Assembly: GCF_049670895.1 (NCBI RefSeq) | Contig: NZ_CP187170.1 | Strand: one strand, 5' to 3' | Origin: Pasteurella sp049670895 | GTDB lineage: Bacteria; Pseudomonadota; Gammaproteobacteria; Enterobacterales; Pasteurellaceae | DNA: 64,000 bases | Shown: positions 1 through 8,220 of the stretch, piece after piece | Layout of the letters: each line of letters starts with the position of its first letter | Numbering within the stretch: the stretch's first letter is position 1 | The notes under the pieces: generated by a model | Told to the model about the DNA's origin: nothing | The model's database searches: none | The model's input: the letters and a program-made list of their open reading frames with translations, nothing else | Translations under genes and position numbers: made by a program

Positions 1-174
1 TATAAATAGGCTATAAAATCTTGTAAATGTCGTCAATATGCTCACATCTTCGGAGAATTTCGCAATTTTGGTGAGTTAATCATTAAAAATGAGAAATGTT
101 TTTAAAAGTTGTTTAAAAAGGGGGATTTGTTTTTAACTTCGTTTAACTGGTCGCTATCGTGTTTTAAAAATGAT

Positions 175-214
175 AAAAAAGTGACTGAAATTGTTAGTTT
201 TTTGTCACTTTTTT
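175..214. terminator. candidate bidirectional terminator
   Basis: AAAAAAGTGAC at 175-185 is exactly complementary to GTCACTTTTTT at 204-214, with an 18-nt loop. The hairpin is flanked by A and T runs, so it could stop transcription in either direction. It lies downstream of the leftward Mor-like gene. Confidence 0.5.
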
Positions 215-267
215 AAAGTTTTAAAATCGTTTAAAAATTTTTAAACACTGTTTAAACATCATTTAAA
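212..267. repeat. phased TTTAAA array (6 copies)
   Basis: The hexamer TTTAAA starts at 212, 220, 230, 240, 251 and 262, so spacing is 8, 10, 10, 11 and 11 bp, about one helical turn. Further copies lie at 101, 112 and 163. The spacing suggests intrinsic curvature or a cooperative protein-binding array; which of these applies is inference. Confidence 0.5.
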
Positions 268-343
268 AATTGAATGGCTATTTTTCAAGCATAAAAATTT
301 TAAATAAAAAAAGTCTGTTTGCTTAAAAAATAGCCTTTTATTG

Positions 344-724
344 TTAATGCAATGCAGCCTCATCATTACGTTTTCTTTGGAGTTGGCGTTGTTCTCGCAA
401 AATTGAGTAAATTTGGCTCTCACTTAATTGATATTTTCTAATTAGCTCTTTAATGTTATCGCCTTTGAAGTTATTAAAGATCTCATAATTTCGTAAGGCT
501 TTTTTCAAAATGGTGCCAGTTGGTAAATAAACAGACTGCCCGCCAAAATAGCTAGAAATGGCAAAAATGATTTTTTTAGATTGCTCCATAGCCTCATTAG
601 AAGTCATCCCTTGTGCTAATAATTCGCTTTTTACTACGTCGAGCATTTCACCTAATAAAGATGGCCATTTTGTTGCAACTTCATTTTGTGGTGCATTATC
701 TAGTTGATGCGTGCTTTGGTTCAT
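344..724 (-). CDS. Mor-like transcriptional activator (Mu Mor/C family)
   Basis: 126-residue protein whose C-terminal half resembles the Mor/C family of phage Mu middle/late activators: a GGQSVYLPTG segment, then basic helices including NIKELIRKYQLSESQIYSILRE, which fits the family helix-turn-helix. Mu Mor is about the same length. I chose the ATG at 722-724 because AAGGAA lies just upstream; an in-frame start 78 bases earlier has weaker support. A family member would activate a phage or element promoter by binding as a dimer. No other Mu genes are visible in the window, so whether it belongs to the tRNA-integrated element or to a prophage remnant is unresolved. Family assignment is from recall. 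Confidence 0.7.
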   Translation of the reverse strand: MNQSTHQLDNAPQNEVATKWPSLLGEMLDVVKSELLAQGMTSNEAMEQSKKIIFAISSYFGGQSVYLPTGTILKKALRNYEIFNNFKGDNIKELIRKYQLSESQIYSILREQRQLQRKRNDEAALH

Positions 725-821
725 TTTTATTATTCCTTTTTGTCTGTGGTATATCAGACAAGATACAGGAAAAAAATATTTTGTTAGTTTGTGGAGTTTC
801 AAACATAAATTAACCTATATT

Positions 822-946
822 TTCCACTCAATTTCACTTTCCCACTTAAATTCCACTTGTTTTCCACTTACTTTTTATTTGTTATTTTTCTTTATTTTTT
901 AGTAGGTTAAGTATAAAAAGATATTAGTTAAGTGGATAAGTGGGAA
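822..946. repeat. TTCCACTT-type iteron cluster
   Basis: Related octamers occur at 822 (TTCCACTC), 832 (TTTCACTT), 840 (TCCCACTT), 851 (TTCCACTT) and 862 (TTCCACTT); the last three are exactly 11 bp apart. Two inverted copies, AAGTGGA at 930-936 and AAGTGGGAA at 938-946, follow. They lie upstream of the Mor-like gene, where an operator would be expected. Confidence 0.55.
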
Positions 947-992
947 AAATTTATAAAAAGTTCCATAAAAAATGATAGGGGGAAATGTGGGC

Positions 993-1018
993 AAAAAAAT
1001 AGGGCGATTGCTCGCCCT
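993..1018 (-). terminator. intrinsic terminator of the integrase gene
   Basis: AGGGCGA (1001-1007) pairs with TCGCCCT (1012-1018) around a 4-nt loop. On the minus strand the hairpin is followed by seven U residues (993-999). It lies 17 bases past the integrase stop codon. Confidence 0.8.
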
Positions 1019-1034
1019 GTTGGTTGCTGGTGGA

Positions 1035-2273
1035 TTATTTGAATAGGTTTGTACCTTGTGCGGATTGTTCGACAAAGTCCGCCCATAGTTGCATAGCGGG
1101 GATACGTTGCTCGAAAAAGTCGGCTTTATCGTACGCCTTGCTGGTGCTGTCGCCTTTTTTGTGTGATAAACACATTTCCGCTACTTCAAAATCTATGCGT
1201 TTGTTGCCTAAATAGGTTCGGCCAATACTTCGCAAGCCGTGTGCATCCTGCTTGCCTTTGTACCCCATATCCACAAAAGCCTTATTCACGGTCTGCGGGT
1301 TCATTGGCTCATTAGTTTTATTTCTGCTTAAAAACAAAAATTGACGGTGCCCTGTTTGAGCTTGCAAGCGTTGGAGCAAGTCAATGACCTGGTTAGAAAG
1401 CGGGACTTTATGCGGAGAACGCATTTTCATTTTACTGGCTGGAATAGTCCACACTCTTTCGGTTAAATCAAACTCCGCCCATTCTGCATTGCTTGCTTCT
1501 GCAGGGCGAACCATTGTTAAAAGCTGAAATAAAATTAAATCTCTTGTGCGTGGCTGTGCTTTGGAATTGTCTATATCTGCCAATAGCAAGGGGAGCTCTT
1601 CGGGCTCAATGTGCGGATGGCTTTCAGGCTGTGCAAAGTTATAAATATCTTTCACGCTTAAGCAGGGATTAAAAGGCAGTGCTCCTGCATTCATTGCATA
1701 GGTTAATACTTCATTAGTTAGGCGGATAACTCGTTTTAAGGTGTCGCTGTCGGCGGTGCCTGTCCTGCGGTCTTTCATTGCCTCCAGCGGTTTTAGGGTT
1801 TCAATTAAAACAGGTGGGAGGATCTTATCAATAGGCATTTGCCCCAATGAATCAAGGATATACATCTCAAGCCTACGCCAATCTTTTTGAATGGTACTCG
1901 CTAGCACTTTCTTTTGTTTATTCTCTTTCCAGCGTTCAGCCCATTTGTAGAACGTGTTTTCTAATTTTAACTGTTGGGCTTGCTGTTCGGCTTTGGCGTG
2001 TTCTTGTGGGTCTATGCCTTGTGCTAATAAGGCTTGGTATTCATCTCGCTTAGCTCGTGCTTGTGCTAGGGTGATTGCAGGGTATTCGCCTATGGTTAAT
2101 TTTGTGCGGGCTTTGCTGATTGGTCTGTCATAACGATAACGCCACTTTTTCGCCCCTGTTGGGTACAATTGGAGAAATAGCCCCTTTCCGTCGTTCAATT
2201 CATTTTTGCCATTGGGCGTATATTTTGCCCGTTCTACTTGTGTATTTATCAATGATTTTGCAATTCTAGCCAT
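1035..2273 (-). CDS. tyrosine recombinase/integrase (P4-type, DUF4102 N-terminus)
   Basis: 412-residue site-specific recombinase. The N-terminal ~90 residues match the arm-binding DUF4102 type (LNDGKGLFLQLYPTGAKKWRYRY). A core-binding SAM-like domain covers about 110-200, and the catalytic domain has the tetrad Arg256 (MVRPAEASNAEW), His345-x-x-Arg348 (AHGLRS), His371 (LSHKKG) and nucleophile Tyr381 (SKAYDKADF). All key residues are present, so it is probably active. It would catalyse integration and excision at a tRNA 3' end, and it sits immediately downstream of a tRNA-CAU gene, the standard arrangement for P4-type islands. The rest of the element extends leftward out of the window. Confidence 0.93.
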   Translation of the reverse strand: MARIAKSLINTQVERAKYTPNGKNELNDGKGLFLQLYPTGAKKWRYRYDRPISKARTKLTIGEYPAITLAQARAKRDEYQALLAQGIDPQEHAKAEQQAQQLKLENTFYKWAERWKENKQKKVLASTIQKDWRRLEMYILDSLGQMPIDKILPPVLIETLKPLEAMKDRRTGTADSDTLKRVIRLTNEVLTYAMNAGALPFNPCLSVKDIYNFAQPESHPHIEPEELPLLLADIDNSKAQPRTRDLILFQLLTMVRPAEASNAEWAEFDLTERVWTIPASKMKMRSPHKVPLSNQVIDLLQRLQAQTGHRQFLFLSRNKTNEPMNPQTVNKAFVDMGYKGKQDAHGLRSIGRTYLGNKRIDFEVAEMCLSHKKGDSTSKAYDKADFFEQRIPAMQLWADFVEQSAQGTNLFK

Positions 2274-2360
2274 AAAAAATACCCTTGTTTTAGTACCCAG
2301 AAAGTCTGTAATTTTGGCTAAGGGTACTATATTAGGTACTAAAAAGCAAAATCAAAATAC

Positions 2361-2451
2361 ATCAGAATAAAGCAGAATACACTATAAAAGGGTTTAAAAT
2401 CATTGATTTTTAAAGCAATTTAGGCGGGTGCAAATCAGAATAAAGCAGAAT
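2361..2451. repeat. 18-bp direct repeat between integrase and tRNA
   Basis: An 18-base sequence (ATCAGAATA then AAGCAGAAT) occurs at 2361-2378 and again, identically, at 2434-2451, 73 bp apart. It lies between the integrase start and the tRNA 3' end. That is where integrase arm-type binding sites sit in P4-like elements; the role is inferred. Confidence 0.6.
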
Positions 2452-2463
2452 GAATTAGAAAGG

Positions 2464-2540
2464 TGGTGCCCCCAACAGGACTTGAACCTGTGACCAATCG
2501 ATTATGAGTCGACTGCTCTGACCGACTGAGCTATGGGGGC
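2464..2540 (-). tRNA. tRNA with CAU anticodon, probably tRNA-Ile2 (alternatively tRNA-Met)
   Basis: The 77-nt reverse complement folds fully: acceptor GCCCCCA/TGGGGGC, D arm GCTC/GAGC, anticodon stem GTCGA/TCGAT with loop CTCATAA, T arm ACAGG/CCTGT, and an encoded CCA. The anticodon is CAU. The anticodon stem-loop context GACTCATAATC and the C4-G69/C5-G68 acceptor pairs resemble E. coli tRNA-Ile2, whose C34 is converted to lysidine by TilS, rather than elongator tRNA-Met. CAU tRNAs are easily misassigned, so the identity is left open. It is the likely insertion site of the adjacent element. Confidence 0.93.
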
Positions 2541-2625
2541 GATCAGGAATGTAAAAACTTGTCGATTATAGAGAAATATTGTTCTAAAGTCTAGGTGATA
2601 ACTTTTATCTGTTTTAAATTTAAAC

Positions 2626-2652
2626 AAAAAGACCGTTAACAATGTAACGGTC
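2626..2652 (-). terminator. terminator of the rpsU-dnaG-rpoD operon
   Basis: GACCGTTA (2631-2638) pairs with TAACGGTC (2645-2652). On the minus strand the hairpin is followed by a five-U run (2626-2630). It lies just past the rpoD stop codon. Confidence 0.85.
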
Positions 2653-2680
2653 CTTTCTTTTTTATAACGTCATATGCACT

Positions 2681-4555
2681 TTATTCGTCTAAGAAACTAC
2701 GTAAGGTTTCAGAACGGCTTGGATGACGTAATTTACGCAATGCTTTGGCTTCAATTTGGCGAATACGTTCACGAGTGACGTCAAATTGTTTACCCACTTC
2801 TTCTAACGTATGGTCGGTGTTCATATCAATACCAAAACGCATACGTAAGACTTTTGCTTCACGTGGTGTTAAACCTTCTAAGACTTCATGTGTTGCCACT
2901 TTTAAGCTTTGTGCTGTGGCAGAGTCTAATGGTAATTCAAGGGTTGAATCCTCAATAAAATCACCTAAATGTGAGTCATCGTCATCACCAATTGGGGTTT
3001 CCATAGAAATCGGTTCTTTGGCAATTTTCAACACTTTGCGGATTTTATCTTCTGGCATGCCCATGCGTTCTGCCAATTCTTCTGGGGAGGCTTCACGCCC
3101 CATTTCCTGTAGCATTTGACGTGAAATGCGGTTTAATTTATTGATGGTTTCAATCATATGCACAGGAATACGGATGGTTCTGGCTTGATCCGCAATCGAA
3201 CGTGTGATGGCTTGACGAATCCACCATGTTGCATAAGTGGAGAATTTGTAACCACGACGGTATTCAAATTTATCTACCGCTTTCATTAAGCCGATGTTAC
3301 CTTCTTGGATTAAATCTAAGAATTGTAAACCACGGTTGGTGTATTTTTTCGCAATGGAAATCACAAGACGTAAGTTTGCTTCAACCATTTCTTTTTTAGC
3401 TCGACGTGCTTTTAATTCACCCGCAGAAATACGTTCGCAGACTTCTCGAATCTGTTGTACGCTTAAATTGGTTTGGCGTTCAATTTCAAGAATATTATCA
3501 ATTAAAGTCCGGATTTCTTCTTCATGGCGAGCTAATTTTTCAGACCATGTTTTACCAGAAGAAAGGGCTTTCACTAGCCAAGTATCTTTATTTTCATGTC
3601 CAATAAAGAGTTTTTGGAATTGCTCTTTTGGCATTTTGGCTTTATCGACCACAATTTTTTGAATGCTACGCTCTTGTAAACGAATGGATTTCATAATGCC
3701 ACTCATGAGGTTGACAAGAGTATCAAATTGTTTTGGTACGAGGCGGAATTGAGTGAAAACATCGGCTAACGCTTGAATTTGATCTTTGGATTTTTTGCTG
3801 GTTCTACCATGCTTTTCGATCGTTTCAAGGGTTTTTTGATGTTGTAGTCTCAGTTCAAGGAATTTTTCGCGTGCCACTTCTGGATCGATAGAGTTATCAG
3901 AATCGCTATCATCGGATGAGCTTTCTCCTTCGCTTTCTTCTTCCTCTTCTTCGTCATCATCGTCAATTTCAGTGGCGACAACACTGTCTGAGTCTTCATC
4001 ATCATCGAAAGATTCATCAATTTCTGCAACAGCTTCTTCGGTGACTGCATTCGGATCCACAAAGCCTGTGATCAAATCGGCGAGGCGTACGCCACCTTCT
4101 TCCACTAAACTATATTGATCCAGTAAGTAGTTGAGTGCTTCTGGATAGAATGCAACCGCAGTTTGTACTTCGTTAATCCCTTCTTCAATACGTTTAGCGA
4201 TATCGATCTCACCTTCTCGTGTAAGAAGTTCAACACTGCCCATTTCACGCATATACATACGCACAGGGTCTGTGGTGCGTCCAATTTCAGCTTCCACACT
4301 GGATAACACTTGGGTGGCTTCTTCAACAGCATCTTCATCCGTGATGGTTTCGCTCAGCATAAGATCATCGGCATCTGGGGCGGTTTCAAGCACTTGAATC
4401 CCCATGTCGTTGATCATCTGAATAATATCTTCAATTTGTTCTGCATCTACGAGTTCTTCTGGAAGATGATCGTTAACTTCCGCATACGTCAGATAGCCTT
4501 GCTCTTTGCCTTGTGCGATTAACAATTTCAATTGAGATTGTGGATTTTGATCCAT
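2681..4555 (-). CDS. rpoD: RNA polymerase sigma-70 factor RpoD
   Basis: 624-residue primary sigma factor that directs RNA polymerase to housekeeping promoters. Visible parts in order are region 1.1 (about 1-80), region 1.2 (DPVRMYMREMGSVELL), a long acidic non-conserved insert (DDDDEEEEEE-type run near 200), region 2 with the -10 recognition block (YKFSTYATWWIRQAI), region 3, and region 4.2 with the -35 helix-turn-helix (LEEVGKQFDVTRERIRQIEAKAL). Length is close to E. coli RpoD (613). It is the last gene of the macromolecular synthesis operon rpsU-dnaG-rpoD, 75 bases after dnaG. Confidence 0.99.
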   Translation of the reverse strand: MDQNPQSQLKLLIAQGKEQGYLTYAEVNDHLPEELVDAEQIEDIIQMINDMGIQVLETAPDADDLMLSETITDEDAVEEATQVLSSVEAEIGRTTDPVRMYMREMGSVELLTREGEIDIAKRIEEGINEVQTAVAFYPEALNYLLDQYSLVEEGGVRLADLITGFVDPNAVTEEAVAEIDESFDDDEDSDSVVATEIDDDDEEEEEESEGESSSDDSDSDNSIDPEVAREKFLELRLQHQKTLETIEKHGRTSKKSKDQIQALADVFTQFRLVPKQFDTLVNLMSGIMKSIRLQERSIQKIVVDKAKMPKEQFQKLFIGHENKDTWLVKALSSGKTWSEKLARHEEEIRTLIDNILEIERQTNLSVQQIREVCERISAGELKARRAKKEMVEANLRLVISIAKKYTNRGLQFLDLIQEGNIGLMKAVDKFEYRRGYKFSTYATWWIRQAITRSIADQARTIRIPVHMIETINKLNRISRQMLQEMGREASPEELAERMGMPEDKIRKVLKIAKEPISMETPIGDDDDSHLGDFIEDSTLELPLDSATAQSLKVATHEVLEGLTPREAKVLRMRFGIDMNTDHTLEEVGKQFDVTRERIRQIEAKALRKLRHPSRSETLRSFLDE

Positions 4556-4630
4556 AATGTAATATCCGCCTTGATTGAGTAGTTATGGAGATAAAATACG
4601 ATTAATTTTATCATTGTTATCGTAGATTAA

Positions 4631-6379
4631 CTATGCCTTTTGTTGTTTTTTCAGTAATAATTGAGCCAGCTTTTGTCGCTCACTCTCGCTTAATCCTTCA
4701 CTGCGATCTTTTGCAATAAGTGAGTCAATTTCACGCTCCACTAATTGAAAATAAAAGTGGCGTAGCGTGGCTTTAAATGCATTTTCAATTTGACTGTCTT
4801 CGATTAAATGATCCCACATTGCTAAAATTTCAAGGGCTTTACTATGTTCGCTATCTCGCCAATATTCCAGTATTTGTCCTGTGGTAATCCCGACTTTTTG
4901 TTGGCAAAGTGCGGTCAATTTTTCGAATAAATCTAATCCAGATTCATTTAATGCTCGCAGTGGTGCAAGATTTGGCACGAGCTGGGCTAACTCTGGATTT
5001 TGCAATAACAATGCAATCAGTAAACGCATTGGCGTTCTTTTTACAGTTTGTGGCTGTGTGTGATTTGGGTTTTCTACATGTGTTGGGATCAAACTTTCTA
5101 ATTGAGTTTGATCCAAGATCCCCAATTTTTGTGCCAAGGTGTTACGTAATGAGAGGCGTAACATCTCGCCTGGGATCTGATTTATCAAGGGAACGGCTAA
5201 TGCCGCCAATTTGCTTTTTCCCTCTTTGGTGGAAAAATCCACTTGTGGTGCAAGGCTTGAAAATAAAAACTCACTCAGTGAATGAGCATGTTGAATATAG
5301 TCTTCAAAGCCAGCTTTACCGTGTTGGCGAATGAACGAATCAGGATCTTCACCATCGGGTAAGAAAATAAATTTTAATTGCCTGCCATCTTCAAGAAGTG
5401 GTAAGGCATTTTCAAACGCTCGCCAAGCGGCTTCTCGTCCCGCACGATCACCGTCATAGCAACAAATAGCTTGTTCGGTACAACGAAACAGCAGTTGAAT
5501 TTGCTCTGCGGTGGTGGCAGTGCCTAAGGACGCAACGGCATAATCTACCCCAAATTGTGCCAATGCCACCACATCCATATACCCTTCGACAACTAAGAGC
5601 ATCTCGGGAGATTCATTCGCTTGTAGGGCTTCGTATAACCCATAGAGTTCGTTGCCTTTATGGTATGTGGCACTTTCTGGAGAGTTTAAATATTTCGGTT
5701 TTTCATCACCTAATACTCGACCACCAAAGGCAATGGTTCTGCCTCGGCGATCCCGAATTGGAAACATGATTCGATGACGGAAACGATCGTAGATATTGCC
5801 TTGTTCATTCCGAGAAAGCATTCCTAAATCGAAGAGCTTTTCTTGATCATCGGTTTGTTGTCCAAAACGTTGTAAAACCGTATCAAAACGATTGGGTGCA
5901 AAACCAATTTGAAAACGACTTATCACATCCGCTGATAAACCACGTTGTTGCAAATAGCTTTGTGCGGGAATATGTTGGTTTAATTGCTGTTGATAGAATT
6001 GTGCAATGTCTTGCATCAATTCATATAAATTGCGTTTGGTTTGGAAATTGATTTGTTTGCCATGAAAGTGCGGTGTATTTTCACGAGGAATTTCTAAACC
6101 CAGCATACCAGCCAGTTCTTCGATGGCTTCGATAAACTCTAATTTGTCGTATTCCATTAAAAACGAAATCGCATTGCCATGTGCACCACAGCCAAAGCAA
6201 TGGTAAAACTGTTTTTTTTGACTAACGGTAAAAGAAGGGGTTTTTTCGTGATGAAATGGACAGCAGGCTTGATAATCTCGTCCTGCTTTTTTTAGCTTCA
6301 CTCTTGAATTGATAAGCTCCACGATATCTGTTTTCGCTAACAGATCATCAATAAATGAGCGTGGAATTGAGCCTTTCAT
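4631..6379 (-). CDS. dnaG: DNA primase DnaG
   Basis: 582-residue primase that makes RNA primers for DNA replication and interacts with DnaB helicase. The N-terminal zinc-binding domain has CPFHHEKTPSF and CFGCGAHG (CHC2 type). The TOPRIM core includes VVEGYMDVVALAQFG and CYDGDRAGREAAWRA with the acidic metal-binding residues. The C-terminal ~140 residues form the helicase-interaction domain. I take the ATG at 6377-6379; the preceding in-frame TTG (6380-6382) is less likely. It lies between rpsU and rpoD, and a terminator-like hairpin in the rpsU-dnaG gap probably keeps its expression low, as in E. coli. Confidence 0.98.
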   Translation of the reverse strand: MKGSIPRSFIDDLLAKTDIVELINSRVKLKKAGRDYQACCPFHHEKTPSFTVSQKKQFYHCFGCGAHGNAISFLMEYDKLEFIEAIEELAGMLGLEIPRENTPHFHGKQINFQTKRNLYELMQDIAQFYQQQLNQHIPAQSYLQQRGLSADVISRFQIGFAPNRFDTVLQRFGQQTDDQEKLFDLGMLSRNEQGNIYDRFRHRIMFPIRDRRGRTIAFGGRVLGDEKPKYLNSPESATYHKGNELYGLYEALQANESPEMLLVVEGYMDVVALAQFGVDYAVASLGTATTAEQIQLLFRCTEQAICCYDGDRAGREAAWRAFENALPLLEDGRQLKFIFLPDGEDPDSFIRQHGKAGFEDYIQHAHSLSEFLFSSLAPQVDFSTKEGKSKLAALAVPLINQIPGEMLRLSLRNTLAQKLGILDQTQLESLIPTHVENPNHTQPQTVKRTPMRLLIALLLQNPELAQLVPNLAPLRALNESGLDLFEKLTALCQQKVGITTGQILEYWRDSEHSKALEILAMWDHLIEDSQIENAFKATLRHFYFQLVEREIDSLIAKDRSEGLSESERQKLAQLLLKKQQKA

Positions 6380-6432
6380 CAAGTGTATGCCCTTAAAGTT
6401 AGAGAGAAAAAGTGGAGCCGATCCAATGAAAC

Positions 6433-6464
6433 AAAACCGTGATACCCATCGGTTTCACGGTTTT
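6433..6464 (-). terminator. internal terminator between rpsU and dnaG
   Basis: AAAACCGTGA (6433-6442) is exactly complementary to TCACGGTTTT (6455-6464). In the operon's direction the hairpin ends in a U-rich tail. The E. coli operon has a terminator at the same junction that reduces dnaG relative to rpsU; the same role is inferred. Confidence 0.8.
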
Positions 6465-6497
6465 ATATAACTCGAGTTAAAAATACTTTATTTAGTA

Positions 6498-6713
6498 TTA
6501 GTATAAACGTGTATTACGTGCATTTTCACGAGCTACACGTTTAGCATGACGTTTAGCACGAGTTGCGTTTTCGCGTTTACGGATAGTTGTTGGTTTCTCG
6601 TAGAATTCACGGCTGCGAACTTCTGCTAAGATACCAGCTTTTTCGCAAGAGCGTTTAAAACGACGTAATGCAACGTCAAATGATTCGTTTTCACGTACTT
6701 TAATTACAGGCAT
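6498..6713 (-). CDS. rpsU: 30S ribosomal protein bS21
   Basis: 71-residue, very basic ribosomal protein ([20 protein letters not shown] start, [20 protein letters not shown] end), matching bS21 in length and sequence. It joins the 30S subunit and supports initiation on mRNAs. The ribosome-binding site AGGTGATT precedes the ATG. It is the first gene of rpsU-dnaG-rpoD and is divergent from tsaD, as in other gammaproteobacteria. Confidence 0.99.
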
Positions 6714-6930
6714 AAGCCAATCACCTCAATGGAATTAATTTTGCAATTGCTAATTTATTTTACCGTTTGGAATAAACGGCTTATTCAATAAAGGTCGCAA
6801 TTTTAATCTACTTTTCACTTAAAAGCAAAGGGAAGTTTGATCTTTTGTGTAAAAATGCCTGCTCAAACTGGTTAAAGCAGGATAAACAGGGTAAAATCTT
6901 GCCTCAATTGAGATTGGAAAGGAACAAAAA

Positions 6931-7968
6931 ATGCGAGTATTAGGCATTGAAACATCTTGTGATGAAACGGGTGTTGCGATTTATGATGAAGAAAAAGGCT
7001 TAATTGCGAACCAACTTTATACTCAAATTGCATTACATGCGGATTACGGTGGGGTTGTCCCTGAATTAGCCTCTCGGGATCATATCCGAAAAACAGCCCC
7101 GTTGATCCAAGCGGCATTGGCAGAGGCAAACTTAAAACCTGAAGAGATTGACGGGGTAGCATATACTTCAGGGCCGGGATTGGTGGGGGCATTATTAGTG
7201 GGATCCACCATCGCAAGATCCTTAGCCTATGCGTGGAATGTGCCAGCCATTGGTGTTCATCACATGGAAGGGCATTTGCTTGCTCCCATGTTAGAAGACA
7301 ATCCACCGGCATTTCCTTTTGTGGCGTTGTTAGTTTCAGGGGGGCATACCCAATTAGTACGGGTTGATGGTGTCGGGCGTTATGAATTACTTGGTGAATC
7401 CATTGATGATGCAGCAGGCGAAGCCTTTGATAAAACGGCTAAATTATTAGGGTTAGATTACCCAGGTGGGGCAGCATTGGCACGTTTAGCACAGAAAGGG
7501 AATCCTACACGTTTTAAATTTCCTCGTCCGATGACAGATCGCCCTGGGTTAGAGTTTAGTTTTTCAGGGTTAAAAACCTTTGCTGCCAATACCATTGCAC
7601 AAGCCATCAAAGAAGAAGGTCAATTAACGGAACAAACTAAAGCCGATATTGCTTATGCTTTCCAACAAGCGGTTGTGGAAACCTTAGCGATTAAATGTCG
7701 TCGAGCATTAAACGAAACAGGATTTACACGGTTAGTGATTGCAGGCGGAGTCAGTGCGAATACACAGCTTCGCCACGATTTAGCTCAATTAATGCAAGAA
7801 TTAAATGGAGAAGTGTTTTACCCTAAACCGCAATTTTGTACCGATAATGGTGCAATGATTGCTTACACAGGTTTTTTACGTTTAAAACAGGGCGAACAAG
7901 CCCCCCTTGCGATTCAAGTCAAGCCACGTTGGGCAATGACGGCATTGACAGCAATAAGGGAAGGTTAA
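6931..7968 (+). CDS. tsaD: tRNA N6-threonylcarbamoyladenosine transferase TsaD
   Basis: 345-residue ASKHA-fold protein (older name Gcp). It transfers the threonylcarbamoyl group to A37 of ANN-decoding tRNAs, together with TsaB and TsaE. The start MRVLGIETSCDETGVAIYD, the metal-binding HHMEGH motif near 111-115, and LVSGGHTQL are diagnostic. AAGGA lies at the right distance before the ATG. It is divergent from rpsU and followed after 14 bases by a small membrane protein gene and then tdk. Confidence 0.99.
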   Translation: MRVLGIETSCDETGVAIYDEEKGLIANQLYTQIALHADYGGVVPELASRDHIRKTAPLIQAALAEANLKPEEIDGVAYTSGPGLVGALLVGSTIARSLAYAWNVPAIGVHHMEGHLLAPMLEDNPPAFPFVALLVSGGHTQLVRVDGVGRYELLGESIDDAAGEAFDKTAKLLGLDYPGGAALARLAQKGNPTRFKFPRPMTDRPGLEFSFSGLKTFAANTIAQAIKEEGQLTEQTKADIAYAFQQAVVETLAIKCRRALNETGFTRLVIAGGVSANTQLRHDLAQLMQELNGEVFYPKPQFCTDNGAMIAYTGFLRLKQGEQAPLAIQVKPRWAMTALTAIREG

Positions 7969-7982
7969 AAAAGGAAACCACC

Positions 7983-8219
7983 ATGAATGAACAGCTAAGA
8001 ACCAAAGCCATGCATGTAGGAGGCATCGGTTGTGTATTAATGTTAATTGTGATTGCAGTGTGGGTATTAATGTTACCCACAGAAGCCTTAATTGATTATT
8101 TAACCTTAGCGGGCTCATGGGTGGGCGGTGGCACGACCTTTGGTATTTTGATGTTGGCCGCCTTACCTCCATTAGTGGGATGCCTTTTTTATTATTTTTG
8201 GAAATGGGTATTAAAATAA
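7983..8219 (+). CDS. small membrane protein of unknown function
   Basis: 78-residue protein that I do not recognise. It has two hydrophobic segments, about residues 11-32 (VGGIGCVLMLIVIAVWVLML) and 50-75 (GILMLAALPPLVGCLFYYFW), consistent with two membrane spans. I use the ATG at 7983, preceded by AAGGAAACCACC; a longer in-frame ORF would overlap tsaD. It starts 14 bases after tsaD and ends one base before tdk, so it is probably co-transcribed with both. Nothing in it suggests a specific function. Confidence 0.75.
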   Translation: MNEQLRTKAMHVGGIGCVLMLIVIAVWVLMLPTEALIDYLTLAGSWVGGGTTFGILMLAALPPLVGCLFYYFWKWVLK

Positions 8220-8220
8220 C

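Larger units (their letters stand above)
1..343. other. AT-rich non-coding end of integrated element
   Basis: I see no convincing gene here. The stretch is very AT-rich and full of TTTAAA hexamers, including a run of six at roughly helical spacing (separate entry), and has an 11-bp inverted repeat at 175-214. It lies downstream of the Mor-like gene and probably belongs to the same integrated element, which continues beyond the left edge of the window. Confidence 0.5.
725..1034. other. intergenic region with iteron-like repeats
   Basis: 310 bases lie between the Mor-like gene and the integrase, both transcribed leftward. The stretch contains the Mor-like gene's ribosome-binding site, a cluster of TTCCACTT-type repeats (822-869) with inverted copies at 930-946, and the integrase terminator. 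I found no convincing gene; short ORFs on the plus strand have no support. Confidence 0.6.

Noticed and set aside
613..902. Two short hydrophobic ORFs on the plus strand opposite the Mor-like gene
   Set aside because: They arise from T-rich sequence, lack ribosome-binding sites and overlap the iteron cluster.
3901..3990. Acidic low-complexity stretch of rpoD as a frameshift or insertion
   Set aside because: A long acidic non-conserved segment between regions 1.2 and 2 is normal for RpoD; the frame is intact.
4909..5334. 141-codon ORF antisense to dnaG
   Set aside because: Shadow of the dnaG frame with no independent support.
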